From positions 62,001 to 126,000 of the forward strand of contig NZ_CP104964.1 of assembly GCF_025452235.1 (NCBI RefSeq): DNA of 64,000 nt, read 5' to 3'. The DNA is from Devosia neptuniae. GTDB taxonomy: Bacteria > Pseudomonadota > Alphaproteobacteria > Rhizobiales > Devosiaceae. Below are positions 16,333 to 25,525 of this stretch, in pieces. Made by a program: the position numbers and the translations under genes. Within the stretch, counting starts at the first letter, position 1. Each line of letters starts with the position of its first letter. The notes below the pieces were generated by a model, which was given only the letters and a program-made list of their open reading frames with translations, had not been told where the DNA came from and did no database searches.

Positions 16333-17559
16333 GTGACCGTAAAGCGCATTGCCATAACAACCATTCTGGGCGGCCTGGTGCTGGCCTTTCTCGCAGTACT
16401 CGCCCTGGCCATTCTGCGTGAAGTGCCCGGCACCAATTCTTACGCCGTGCTGGCCGAGGGCTGGCTCAATGGCCGGTTCGATGCGGACCATTGCTTTGAT
16501 ACCGATTGCGCCCTTTTCAATGGACTGACTTACATCATCTTCCCACCGCTGCCCGGTGTCATAGCCTTGCCCTTCGTTGCCTTGTTTGGCAGCGAGTTCC
16601 GCTTCTTCGTCGTATTAAGCGCACTTACCTTGGCCGGCAGTGGCTGGCTATGGTGGCAGATATTCCGCCGCGAAGCCGCTGGGCCCGATCAGGCCACGCT
16701 GCTCGTTTTGCTGACCCTTTTTGCCACGCCGCTCGCCTTTGTGGTGCTGCGCGGCGACGGCGTCTGGTTCTTTGCGCAGAGCTGGGGCTTCCTGTTTTCC
16801 AGCGCTGCCCTCTATAGCGCGCTGGTGCGCCGCAATGCCCTTTTGGCCGGTCTTTTCATCGGCATGGCCTTCCTTTGCCGGCAGATGACCATCCTCTACC
16901 TGCCGCTGCTCTATGTGTTGCTGCTGGAGGCAAACACGGCCTGGTACAGCATCGATCGTGCGGCCATCAAGCGCGCCCTCTCGCTCGCGGCCTTCCCGAT
17001 AATCGCGATCCTCATCTACTTCGCGTACAATTATGCCCGCTTCGGCTCGCCGCTCGAAACCGGCTATTCCTACATCTTTCCGGTCGAATGGGATGTCGCC
17101 GATAGCGGCGGCTTCTTCCTGCGTCTGCGGGTGCGCGAGCTTGGGATATTCTCGCCGGATTACTTCCTGTTCAATGCCATCTATATGTTCGTTGCCGGTC
17201 CGCACGTGGACTTTGCCGGCCGCTACATGACCGAAATGGCGGGCTTTGACGCCAATGGTGCCTCGCTTTTTCTGGTGACGCCGGTCATCCTGTTGGCCTT
17301 CCTGGGCAAATGGGATCGCGCCTTTTGGTTCGGCCTGGGCACCTGCGGGCTCGTCATGGGTTTGACGCTGCTGTATCACTCCAATGGTTTTTCGCAGTAC
17401 AGCGCCCAGCGTTATGCGCTGGACTGGTTGCCCATCCTGCTGATCTTCCTCGGCCGCGCCCTCAAGGCGGAATGGACACCGCCATTCGCGCTGCTGCTGG
17501 CCTATTCAATGGGGGTGACCCTCGCCATGCTGGCCATCGGCGGCATCATAGCTGGCTAA
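16333..17559 (+). CDS. Multi-pass membrane glycosyltransferase (GT-C like)
   Basis: 408 aa with about ten membrane helices and a large loop after the first helix (REVPGTNSYAVLAEGWLNGR, DADHCFDTDCALF). An acidic loop after helix one and a long hydrophobic body are the layout of GT-C glycosyltransferases that take sugars from polyprenyl phosphate. GTG start at 16333. Third gene of the operon with the UbiA fusion and GtrA, so it likely adds the lipid-linked sugar to an envelope glycan. The exact family is not certain. Confidence 0.7.
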   Translation: MTVKRIAITTILGGLVLAFLAVLALAILREVPGTNSYAVLAEGWLNGRFDADHCFDTDCALFNGLTYIIFPPLPGVIALPFVALFGSEFRFFVVLSALTLAGSGWLWWQIFRREAAGPDQATLLVLLTLFATPLAFVVLRGDGVWFFAQSWGFLFSSAALYSALVRRNALLAGLFIGMAFLCRQMTILYLPLLYVLLLEANTAWYSIDRAAIKRALSLAAFPIIAILIYFAYNYARFGSPLETGYSYIFPVEWDVADSGGFFLRLRVRELGIFSPDYFLFNAIYMFVAGPHVDFAGRYMTEMAGFDANGASLFLVTPVILLAFLGKWDRAFWFGLGTCGLVMGLTLLYHSNGFSQYSAQRYALDWLPILLIFLGRALKAEWTPPFALLLAYSMGVTLAMLAIGGIIAG

Positions 17560-17654
17560 CTTGACGTCGCGTGCATGCGGCCGCTCTCAGCGGCCAAGGG
17601 CGTCGCCAGAAACCGCATAGGCAATCTGTTGATTTGCTGCCTAGATCTGACCCG

Positions 17655-17939
17655 TTAAAGGCAGAAGTGTTCACTGAAAGAGGCCCTGCGGCGCATTGCC
17701 CAATAATACCGAATACGGTCCGGGTAGCTGTAGTGCCGTTGCAGTCGCTGTTCCACGGTGTCACCAGGATAGTAGTGCTGCCAATGTTCGGGTTGCATGA
17801 GCGCTTCCATGCCGGCTTTGAGGCCACTTTTCCCGGTCATCTCCCCCGAGATGAGATCGAGCCCGTAGAGCGCCTCGCGCAGCACGAAGGTGAGCCATGG
17901 CCCGACCTTTAGGATCGCCCGGACATCTGCCGGCTGCAT
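17655..17939 (-). pseudogene. GatZ/KbaZ-type aldolase subunit, C-terminal fragment
   Basis: The 94-residue frame holds ILKVGPWLTFVLREALYGLD, then WQHYYPGD and LQRHYSYPDRIRYYW, the C-terminal block of the class II tagatose-bisphosphate aldolase non-catalytic subunit (GatZ/KbaZ, about 430 aa). Everything upstream is missing and replaced by the divergent aldo/keto reductase promoter region. Confidence 0.8.
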
Positions 17940-17993
17940 GTCGCAGCCATTTGTTTCGATGTTCGTTGACGTTCAAACGCCAAGGAGACGACA

Positions 17994-18830
17994 GTGACAC
18001 TTTCACCCCACATAACCCTCAATGACGGTAACACCATCCCCCGGCTTGGGCTGGGCGTATGGCGTCTAGCAGATGCCGAAGCACCGAAACTGATCGCTGA
18101 GGCCATCGATGCCGGTTACCGTCATATCGATACCGCTCAGGCCTACCAGAACGAAGGGGGCGTGGGGCAGGGCTTGAAGAATACCAAGGTGCGTCGCCGC
18201 GACATCTGGGTGACTTCAAAATTGCAGACCAGCCTGCAGGGATACGACAGCACTTTACGGGCGTTCGACCAGACGATGAGCAAGCTGGGATTGGACCAGT
18301 TGGACCTGTTCCTGGTTCATTGGCCGGCCCCGGCGCGCGACCAGTACGTAGCGACATGGAAAGCCTTCATCGAGTTGCAGCAGCAAGGTCGCATACGCTC
18401 AATTGGCGTGTCGAACTTCCTGCCGGAACATCTTGAGCGAATCATTGGCGAAACCGGCGTCACCCCCGCCGTTAATCAGATTGAGCTCCATCCCAGTTTC
18501 CAGCAGGGTGCCAGCCGCGATTGGCACAACCAGCATGGCATCGTGACCGAAAGCTATAGCCCTCTCGGTGGAAAAGGCACGGCATTGTTGGAAAACCCGG
18601 TCATCGCCGGCATTGCCAGGCGGCTGGGAAAATCTCCAGCGCAGGTGATTATTCGCTGGCACCTCCAGCTCGATCTTGTGGTCTTGCCAAAATCGAGCAA
18701 GCTCGAACGCGCTGTTGAGAACTTCAACGTCTGGGACTTCGATCTGACAGAAAACGATATGTCCGCGATTGCTGGACTTGATCGCCCGGATGGCAAAACC
18801 TTGCCTCATCCGAATGAATTGAACGACTGA
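17994..18830 (+). CDS. Aldo/keto reductase
   Basis: 278 aa, an NADPH-dependent reductase of the 2,5-diketo-D-gluconate reductase type. The catalytic Asp and Tyr are in HIDTAQAYQNE, the Lys in VTSKLQT and the His in LVHWPAP. IGVSNF and the cofactor-binding LPKSSK stretch are present. GTG start at 17994 follows a good AAGGAGA element. Single-gene unit ending at a hairpin at 18844. Substrate unknown. Confidence 0.93.
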   Translation: MTLSPHITLNDGNTIPRLGLGVWRLADAEAPKLIAEAIDAGYRHIDTAQAYQNEGGVGQGLKNTKVRRRDIWVTSKLQTSLQGYDSTLRAFDQTMSKLGLDQLDLFLVHWPAPARDQYVATWKAFIELQQQGRIRSIGVSNFLPEHLERIIGETGVTPAVNQIELHPSFQQGASRDWHNQHGIVTESYSPLGGKGTALLENPVIAGIARRLGKSPAQVIIRWHLQLDLVVLPKSSKLERAVENFNVWDFDLTENDMSAIAGLDRPDGKTLPHPNELND

Positions 18831-18843
18831 GCGCCTGCCACGC

Positions 18844-18867
18844 CATGGGCGGCCGAAGCCGCCCATG
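18844..18867. terminator. Terminator-like hairpin after the aldo/keto reductase
   Basis: Perfect 10-bp stem CATGGGCGGC / GCCGCCCATG with loop CGAA, 13 bases past the stop. There is no T run, so rho-independent termination is uncertain. Confidence 0.5.
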
Positions 18868-19034
18868 AAAGGCTCCATCGGCAGTGTGGCCATTTGACCA
18901 GCTCGTCAGGCTAGGCTGCAGCGACTGCAGCATCGCCTGCAGGATTTAACGGCAGACGGGGAACGCGGGCAGTAGCGGGGCAGGGCGGCGGATCATCATC
19001 ATCGTCATTTCGTCGCCATCGCCTGGTAATCCGT

Positions 19035-19550
19035 CGCATCGCACTGTGGCTTTGGTATCAGCACCTCTTCCAAACGGAGCGCGGGCGCGCGGCCCTTGTC
19101 CGTGATCGAGGCGAGATCTGCCGCATGCTCTGGGAGCAATGGTCGCCTGGCTGGAAATTCGATGAAGCGACCTTCCGTCGGACAGCTGCCTCTTTCGACA
19201 CTCCCGATTTCGTTAATGTGGTGGTCCACCACTACCGCTGGGCATTCGGTCTGACACAGGGAGATCCCTCGTTGGTCGATCTTGAGCTACGCCTAGCCGC
19301 CCGCCCGCCTATCACAGTTCCGGCGGTGACCTTGGACGGAATGCGGAATCCGCTGAAGCCCGGCGGTACGGCGGACCATGCGAAAATGTTCTCCGCATTG
19401 CATGAACACCGACAGGTTGCCGCCGGCCACAATCTCCCTCAGGAGTCGCCTTCTGCCTTTTCCGAGGCCGTGCTGAAGGTCCACGAGTGGAGGCGTCCCC
19501 ACGGGACGCCCAGTGGCAACGTGACGGGCCCTGTGAGTGGGCTACACTGA
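19035..19550 (+). pseudogene. Alpha/beta hydrolase, C-terminal fragment
   Basis: The open frame reads LWYQHLFQTERGRAALVRDR, then MLWEQWSPGWKFDEATFRRT, ITVPAVTLDG and GHNLPQESPSAF, the cap and C-terminal half of epoxide hydrolase/dehalogenase-like alpha/beta hydrolases; the catalytic His is in GHNLPQ. The N-terminal half with the nucleophile is absent. An ATG at 19125 would give a 141-aa product, but this lacks a catalytic triad. Confidence 0.75.
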
Positions 19551-19929
19551 TGGCTGCAAGGTTTTCGACGATGCCATTGCCAGCCGCTCGATAGAGCCTT
19601 GCCACAGCCTTCCGTATGGCAGCCGAAATGACACCGAACTCGTAGTAAGCGGCGACCGGTATCTATGGAACCTCGACTGGGGCAGCTTGGACGGATGACC
19701 GCAACGCAGGCTCGGGATGATCAGCATCGGTGGACATTGGGAACGAGTCTGCCGTCCACGTTGCGCGGACTGCCTGTAAGTGAAAAGGTCTTGCTTGCGG
19801 CGGGCCTGAGGGTTTCTTCCCTTTAAGGGTCGCCGGCGTGTGTTGCCGGCCCCTCGGTAACCATGCCGAAACGGGTAAGTCGGCAGAGTCTTCGGGCTCT
19901 GCCGGTCCGTCAATGTCGGCGCTCTGAGC
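19551..19929. other. No gene recognised
   Basis: About 380 bases without a credible gene. A GCCGGC-containing hairpin near 19830-19850 is the only structure seen and has no T run. Confidence 0.4.
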
Positions 19930-20148
19930 CTAGAACGCGATTAGTCCGGCAATTCCGATGACTGCGATCAGGGCGGCTACAATAGCAAGCTCATCGACAG
20001 GCCAATCCGACAAGGGGTAGGCCTCTCCAAAGAGCGATAATTTGCGAACAGGATTGATCCACGAGGCGGCATTGAAGAGCGCGACCTTGCGCCGACGATC
20101 GCGGCTGTGCTCAGCCTGTGTTGCTATGTTGGTTTCGAAGTCCAGCAT
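19930..20148 (-). CDS. Small protein with C-terminal membrane anchor (72 aa)
   Basis: A soluble N-terminal half (MLDFETNIATQAEHSRDRRR) followed by a hydrophobic C-terminal helix (LAIVAALIAVIGIAGLIAF), the layout of a tail-anchored protein. No strong ribosome binding site is visible, and the family is not recognised. Confidence 0.4.
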   Translation of the reverse strand: MLDFETNIATQAEHSRDRRRKVALFNAASWINPVRKLSLFGEAYPLSDWPVDELAIVAALIAVIGIAGLIAF

Positions 20149-20350
20149 ATTGATGATGCTCAGGTTGATACGCGCCCCATGAGGACCGCTATGCCTGGAT
20201 TCCTACCGGATGATTAAAGTCTTACCGATGTGATCGGAGTACCCACATGCCGGGCACTATCGCGCTGCCAGTGATGCAGAAACGTATCACTCTGCCCGGT
20301 CCTCATGAGCAGACCAGTGGACTTTACCAGTTCCGCGAGGCCGGTGCCAG

Positions 20351-20827
20351 TCATTGGTTCTGGGAGCAGCCTGCCTTCCAAGGAGGTTGTTCAGTTTTTG
20401 GATTGAGGTGATGCCACCGATCGGCGTGGGGTCTTTTGAGATTGTAGGTATCGGCCCATGGCTTGATTGCCTGGGCGCGTTCCACCGATGATGTGTATGG
20501 TCTGGCATAAGCCCATTCCCGCAGCGATGTCTGGATGAAGCGTTCCGCCTTACCGTTGGTGCGCGGTGTATAGGGCCGGGTTCGGATGTGACGGGCATTG
20601 GCTTGCTGCAGCGCCTGGGCGAACAGCTTGGAGCGATGGGCTGAGCCATTGTCGGTCATCACCCGCTCGACTTTGGCGCCCAGTCGCGCGTACCAGGCCA
20701 GCGCCCGGTTCAGGAAGCCCGTGGCATCCTCCTGCCCCAGGCTGGGGAGCAGTTCCACATAGGCCAGGCGAGAGGCATCGTCGATGGCCACATGCAGGTA
20801 TTTGTAACCGAAAACACTGTGCCGTGA
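20351..20827 (-). pseudogene. IS481-type transposase, C-terminal remnant
   Basis: The rve (DDE) integrase core is visible: first Asp in LHVAIDDASRLAYVE, second in MTDNGSAHRS, Glu in TPRTNGKAERFIQT. The N-terminal helix-turn-helix half is missing; the frame breaks near 20827. No terminal inverted repeats could be paired. A relic, not a mobile element. Confidence 0.85.
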
Positions 20828-20857
20828 ACTTTAGATTCAGGTGATTAGACTAGGATG

Positions 20858-23842
20858 CTAATTCATCGGCACGAAGACCCTCCCAGAAATGCTGATGATG
20901 CCTCTGTTAGCATTGCCGATGCCGCCAAGGCCGATGGTTAGCCCAATGTCAGCGCCGCTGGGCATGCCGGCATCAATACTGGCTTCGAGGCGAGCCTGAC
21001 CATTTTCAAACAGCAGGTTCGAGCCGAATTCGGCGACCCCTTCGAGCCCAAGTCCCAGGTCGACCACAATTTCGCCCGGCGCCACGAAGCGATAGGAGAC
21101 GGCAGGACCGATGGCAATTTGACCGACGCCCGTCGCAATCGAGGGAATGGCAATGCCCAATGCGTCACGATAGGCGTCACTCGTTTCACTAAAATACCCC
21201 AGGCTGGCCCGCGGCGAAAACGTCCAGGGCCCCGATGTCCATTGCCCCTCAATGGCGGCACTTAACAACCAGCGCGTCGCTCCAAAGCTGTCTTCGTAGG
21301 TTCCGAGGGGATTGATGCGATTGTTGGAGCGCCCGAAACCGGCCAGCAGGTCGAGATAAAGATGTTCGTGCAAGCGCATAGTCGCATAAGGTCCGGCAAT
21401 CCAGCCTGACCCCATAGCGGCACCAGCCAGTCCGGCTTCACCTTGCATCATGTGATCGAGTTGGACAAAGCCGCCAATGAGCAGGTCGGGTGTGACGAGA
21501 TAATCCGCTCCGACGCTGCCCAGCATGAGCCGGCCATCCCTGGCGGCATCTATGCGCATGAATGTCCCTTCCATCCATATGTCGAGCGGATTGGAACTCT
21601 GATTGCCGGTTGCACCCTCAATCGCGTTGAGGCTGATGGAAGACCGGAGCGCACTTCCGCCGGCAATCGCTGGCAGGTAATTCATGAGTGTCGAACCGAT
21701 GTCTCCCCCTGGGACAATACCATTCAGCCGGTCGATGCGACGCTGCGTACGGGGCTGGTTGGCCAGGATCATCGACGCCCGCGTTTCGAGGAAGTCTTTG
21801 ATGAGCGCGGTCGTTTCTTCACGTGAGCTGACGAAGGTGAAGACGCAGGTCAAGCTCTCGCTTGCGTCGATGACGATGTCCGCGGTGCGCGTGGCAATAT
21901 CCCCACCGCTGTCATCGTCGTCGCAATCGATGCCTGTCAGCGTTGTGCCGGCACCGCTGAGGTCGTCGGCGGTAATCCGAAAGGCACCGGCGGGCAATTC
22001 GATCGACGCGCTGCCACCGATGCCCCCCGTGGTTCCGACGGTAAGCGCATTCAACAGAGGCTCTGACGACGTGAAGCCGAACGTGCCATCCACATTGGAG
22101 CGCACGGCGACGATGAGCCTGCCGACGGCACCCACGGTCACGCTAAAGGCCTGGGTTGCAGAAAACGGACCGACGCCAACCGAGCTATCCGTCGCCGTGA
22201 CCGAAAAATCGAAGACCCCGGACGCGGTCGGCATTCCGGACAATGTTCCGGACGAGGACAGGCTCAATCCTGGTGGAAGACTACCGGAGGAGATAGCGAA
22301 GGCGTAGGGCGCTGCGCCGCCGCTGGCAGTCAAAGTCTGGGAGTAAAATGAGCCGGAATTGGCCGATGGGAGGCTGGCGGGGGCGAGTATTATGGTGGGT
22401 GTGACGACCGTCAGGGGGAAATACCCTGCTACTCCGTACGGCGCTCCTGGGCCGGTCGTCGAATCTTGGGCAAGGATGGTTACGAAGAACGACCCGGACG
22501 CCGTCGGGGTGCCAGAAATTGTTCCGGCGGAAAAGGTCAGGCCGGACGGCAATGCGCCTGCCATGATCGAATAGGCATAGGGCGATGTGCCGCCACCAGC
22601 GACTACTGTTTGTGAATAGGGCTGGCCCGCGGTGGCAGGGGGCAGACTGGAGGGTTGCAGGGTGAAACTAGGGCTATAGATGTCGAGGCTAAGGGTCTGC
22701 GTGCCCATATGGGGGCCCGTTCCGCCACTCGCATCCGTGGCCGTGACACCAAAGGAAAATGAGCCGGTCTCGGTTGGCGTGCCTGAAAGGAGGCCAGAGG
22801 ACGACAGCGTCATGCCCGCCGGGAGCGAGCCCGTGACGGCATAGGTATAGGGTGCGGTTCCGCCGCCAGCGACAATCGTCGCGGAGTAAGGTCCTCCGGC
22901 CCGCCCATTCGGAAGGCTTGCCGGTGAAAGCGTGATCGTGGGCGGGGCGACGGAGAGGCTATAGGCCTGGGAGCCGGTGATTGGAGCGCCACCGGTGGAA
23001 TCCTGGGCCGAGATGGTGAAGTTGAACGTGCCGTCCTCTTGGGCCGTTCCCGAAATCGATCCGTCGGTCCCCAGCGAGAGCCCGGCAGGAAGCGCGCCCG
23101 AAGCAAGGCTGAATGTATAGGGGGCAGCGCCGCCGGTTGCCGAGATCGTTTCTGCATAGGCTTGCCCGACCGTTGCACTCGGCAGGGTTGGCGAGAGGGT
23201 CAAGCTGGGTGGTGCGATCACCAGCGTATAGGGAATTGACGCCGAATAGGGACCGCCGCCCGTCGTGGAATCCGTGACAATTACCGAAAATGTGTGGGAT
23301 CCTGCCGAAAGAGGCATTCCCGACAGGAGCCCGGCCGGCGTCATGGAGATACCGGACGGCAAGGTGCCAGAGACCGAGAAATTATAGGGCGCGGTACCCC
23401 CGAACGCCGAAAGACTCTGCGAGTAGCCTGAGCCGACCGCGCCCGCCGGCAGACTCCCAGGGGAAACGGAAATAGCGGGCGGGCCGATGTTGAGCGTGTA
23501 GCTGTGCGAATCCGTGGTACCGGCGAAGTCGGAAGCAAATACGCTGAAGGTGAACATGCCGCTTTCCGTCGGCGTCCCGGATAGCGTCTCGCTGGAAAAT
23601 GACATGCCGGCGGGCAAGGGACCGGCAAGCGAGATCTGGTAGGGTGGGGTTCCCCCGATCGCATTGAATAACTGAAAGTACGGGGCGCCCACGATGGGAT
23701 CAGGAATGCTGGCCGGAATCAGGGCCACCTGTGCCAAGCATGGGGCGACCAGGAGGAACACTGTGCAAAGAAGGGCAATGAGGCGGGCCAGAACCGACTG
23801 GACCGCGCTTTTCAACAGTGCCAGGCTTAGCAAGGTCTCCAC
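20858..23842 (-). CDS. Autotransporter with six putative-Ig (He_PIG) repeats
   Basis: About 994 aa from the GTG at 23842. A signal peptide ends in LLVAPCLAQ, followed by six repeats of about 90 residues, each with a YxxxxxAxGGxxPYxFS opening and a LPxGLSxSxxGxLSGTPTxxGxFxF centre (He_PIG family). A 150-residue linker holds the acidic stretch DCDDDDSGGD, then a C-terminal barrel of about 280 residues with alternating strands (IAGPYATMRLHEHLYLDLLA). It is likely exported to the cell surface as an adhesin. The frame is open to 24055, but the first 71 residues lack signal character and overlap the divergent gene. The ending VFVPMN is not the usual barrel terminus. Confidence 0.85.
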   Translation of the reverse strand: METLLSLALLKSAVQSVLARLIALLCTVFLLVAPCLAQVALIPASIPDPIVGAPYFQLFNAIGGTPPYQISLAGPLPAGMSFSSETLSGTPTESGMFTFSVFASDFAGTTDSHSYTLNIGPPAISVSPGSLPAGAVGSGYSQSLSAFGGTAPYNFSVSGTLPSGISMTPAGLLSGMPLSAGSHTFSVIVTDSTTGGGPYSASIPYTLVIAPPSLTLSPTLPSATVGQAYAETISATGGAAPYTFSLASGALPAGLSLGTDGSISGTAQEDGTFNFTISAQDSTGGAPITGSQAYSLSVAPPTITLSPASLPNGRAGGPYSATIVAGGGTAPYTYAVTGSLPAGMTLSSSGLLSGTPTETGSFSFGVTATDASGGTGPHMGTQTLSLDIYSPSFTLQPSSLPPATAGQPYSQTVVAGGGTSPYAYSIMAGALPSGLTFSAGTISGTPTASGSFFVTILAQDSTTGPGAPYGVAGYFPLTVVTPTIILAPASLPSANSGSFYSQTLTASGGAAPYAFAISSGSLPPGLSLSSSGTLSGMPTASGVFDFSVTATDSSVGVGPFSATQAFSVTVGAVGRLIVAVRSNVDGTFGFTSSEPLLNALTVGTTGGIGGSASIELPAGAFRITADDLSGAGTTLTGIDCDDDDSGGDIATRTADIVIDASESLTCVFTFVSSREETTALIKDFLETRASMILANQPRTQRRIDRLNGIVPGGDIGSTLMNYLPAIAGGSALRSSISLNAIEGATGNQSSNPLDIWMEGTFMRIDAARDGRLMLGSVGADYLVTPDLLIGGFVQLDHMMQGEAGLAGAAMGSGWIAGPYATMRLHEHLYLDLLAGFGRSNNRINPLGTYEDSFGATRWLLSAAIEGQWTSGPWTFSPRASLGYFSETSDAYRDALGIAIPSIATGVGQIAIGPAVSYRFVAPGEIVVDLGLGLEGVAEFGSNLLFENGQARLEASIDAGMPSGADIGLTIGLGGIGNANRGIISISGRVFVPMN

Positions 23843-24017
23843 CCGCCGGCCCCGCTCAAAGGGCTTACAGTGTTCGTGGGTTCCCCTGGCCTGCGCAATG
23901 GTGCGATCGTCAAATCGTTCTGCCCAACTTCGTCGGTGACGACATTTTCGCGCCACGGTTGATAGTTCTGACCGGACGGCTAAAGTGCGGCCACCCCAAA
24001 CTTTGCCTGTTTCATCG

Positions 24018-24914
24018 ATGAGGATATTGCCTCCACGCGACGCAACGGCTGGCATGGGAGCGGCGGCGCTCAGGGCCGATGCTCACTTCCACCAAACGGT
24101 AGTCGCTTATTGCGAGAAGATGGTCGAACCTGCACCGCCAGGTTGGCCCGTGCGAAAGCTGCTCAACCAGCTGGAGCGGTACTACTCGGCCTATATGCTG
24201 ATCGGGCAATATTCCGGCTGGCGCAACCACGGCGCTTCCGTGCCGAACCTCTCGCGGCTGCAGGCCATATCCGGGCAGAGCCCGCGCCAGACCGCCAGCT
24301 TTTGCGCAATGCTGGAGGCCCGCAATCTTGTCTTCATCGACACTCTGGCGACGGACAGGCGACAGAAAATCCTCAGGCCCGCGGACAGCCTGATCCGGGA
24401 GGTCGCGCGGTCATGCGTCGCATTCGTTGAGGCCTACGACGCCATTGCAGGAAGCGCTTTGGCGCCGCCGATTGAGCGAGATGCGAGCCTATTGGGCGAG
24501 ATGATCCACCTCTCGGCGACGCGCGTGCGCGGAGCTGGAACCGTGATCGCCTTGTATCCGAGGGTACTGGCGCTGTCCGCCTACGACTGCGGCTATCCTA
24601 TGCTGGTAGCCCTGATCCTGGCGCACTACCGACGCAGATCAGGTAAAGAGATGTTCTCGCTGACCCACAAAGCCCTGGCGGAACGCTACCAAGTTTCAGA
24701 GTCGCATGTCGGCAATGTGCTCGGCCGCTTGCGACAGGCCGGTGCCTTGGTGCCAGCGCACGGGTCCGAGGATGCCATTGTCGTAGAAGAGCTGGTTGAC
24801 GAGTTTGAGCGCTGGTGTGCCGCGGAGATGGCGCACTATGCCGATCTAGCCCGCGCTTGTTTGCTCCGACCAACGCGACCTTGGAAGAAACGGCATCGCA
24901 TGGGTCAGGGGTGA
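24018..24914 (+). CDS. Winged-helix DNA-binding regulator
   Basis: About 298 aa with two apparent winged-helix segments: residues about 70-115 (LSRLQAISGQSPRQTASFCA) and about 215-250 (LTHKALAERYQVSESHVGNV followed by LGRLRQAG). No sensor domain is recognised. It is divergent from the autotransporter gene with a shared upstream region, so it probably controls it. The ATG at 24018 is chosen; GTG 23985 and ATG 24054 are alternatives. Confidence 0.7.
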   Translation: MRILPPRDATAGMGAAALRADAHFHQTVVAYCEKMVEPAPPGWPVRKLLNQLERYYSAYMLIGQYSGWRNHGASVPNLSRLQAISGQSPRQTASFCAMLEARNLVFIDTLATDRRQKILRPADSLIREVARSCVAFVEAYDAIAGSALAPPIERDASLLGEMIHLSATRVRGAGTVIALYPRVLALSAYDCGYPMLVALILAHYRRRSGKEMFSLTHKALAERYQVSESHVGNVLGRLRQAGALVPAHGSEDAIVVEELVDEFERWCAAEMAHYADLARACLLRPTRPWKKRHRMGQG

Positions 24915-25017
24915 TGCTTTGATCTAGGATCGCTGCAGAAAACCGGAGCGCAGCTGAGCTATTGTGATTTTTCTCAAGGCCCGAATGAGCGGGATGGCGC
25001 TACGCGTGCATCAATGG

Positions 25018-25040
25018 TTCGCATAATATGCGGTCTGCAA
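25018..25040 (+). repeat. Dispersed border motif, copy 3
   Basis: TTCGCATAATATGCGGTCTG, the best-conserved copy, lying just upstream of the hipBA operator array. Confidence 0.6.
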
Positions 25041-25086
25041 CCGCGTCAGGTCGGCCCTGGCGATTTGCGTGAGTTGGAAGGAGTTA

Positions 25087-25210
25087 ATATAGGTTCATAT
25101 ATGATTGCTAGTAATATAGGAACCTATATGCAGAGGCAAGATATAAGAACGTATATTGACATTCGCAATATACGAACCTATATCAGGCTAGGCCATGCAA
25201 AATCGTATAT
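25087..25210 (+). promoter_or_regulatory. HipB operator array, five sites at exact 27-bp period
   Basis: Four near-palindromic 16-mers of the form ATATAGG-N2-CCTATAT start at 25087, 25114, 25141 and 25168, exactly 27 bp apart. The site at 25114 has perfect 7-bp arms; the others have one mismatch. A fifth degenerate site at 25195-25210 keeps the period and the right arm CGTATAT. Position directly before hipB and the two-arm form fit HipB-type autorepressor operators. Confidence 0.85.
25156..25184 (+). promoter_or_regulatory. hipBA promoter
   Basis: TTGACA at 25156-25161, a 17-base spacer and TATATC at 25179-25184. The -35 overlaps the end of operator 3 and the -10 overlaps operator 4, so bound repressor would block RNA polymerase. 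Confidence 0.75.
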
Positions 25211-25213
25211 GCC

Positions 25214-25519
25214 ATGAAAATCAGAACAGCTCGCGACATCGGTATTATGATCAAAGAGGCCCGTACCCGGCGCGGCCTGTCACAGGCCGCCTTGGCCAGG
25301 AAGATCAACACTACGCAGACGTGGGTGTCCTGGATCGAGAACGGCAAGTCTAGCGCCGAGATCGGCAACGTACTGCTGGCGCTGACCACGCTCGGTGTAG
25401 AAATGGACTTCCAAATTCCGACCGCGCCGAGGTCGGCTGATCATGATGATGGTCACCATCATGACGCCGATGATCGGCATGCCGACGATCAAGACGATGA
25501 TATTCCCTACAAGCTCTAG
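25214..25519 (+). CDS. hipB: HipB-type antitoxin/repressor with Asp-His-rich tail
   Basis: 101 aa. Residues about 8-70 are an Xre/Cro helix-turn-helix: ARTRRGLSQAALARKINTTQ then TWVSWIENGKSSAEIGNVLL. It binds the operator array upstream and neutralises HipA. The last 25 residues are unusual: a tail of almost only Asp and His (DHDDGHHHDADDRHADDQDDD region), not typical of HipB. Six bases separate it from hipA. Confidence 0.9.
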   Translation: MKIRTARDIGIMIKEARTRRGLSQAALARKINTTQTWVSWIENGKSSAEIGNVLLALTTLGVEMDFQIPTAPRSADHDDGHHHDADDRHADDQDDDIPYKL

Positions 25520-25525
25520 GCGACA

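Noticed and set aside
21684..22307. 207-aa open frame antisense to the autotransporter
   Set aside because: Composition follows the repeat structure of the real gene; no family resemblance.
25087..25210. CRISPR-like regular repeats
   Set aside because: The repeats are 16 bp palindromic operators with 11-bp gaps that include the promoter; spacers are too short and there are no cas genes.
25014..25217. 67-aa reading frame across the operator array
   Set aside because: Its repeated IGTY/IRTY residues simply reflect translation of the operator repeats.
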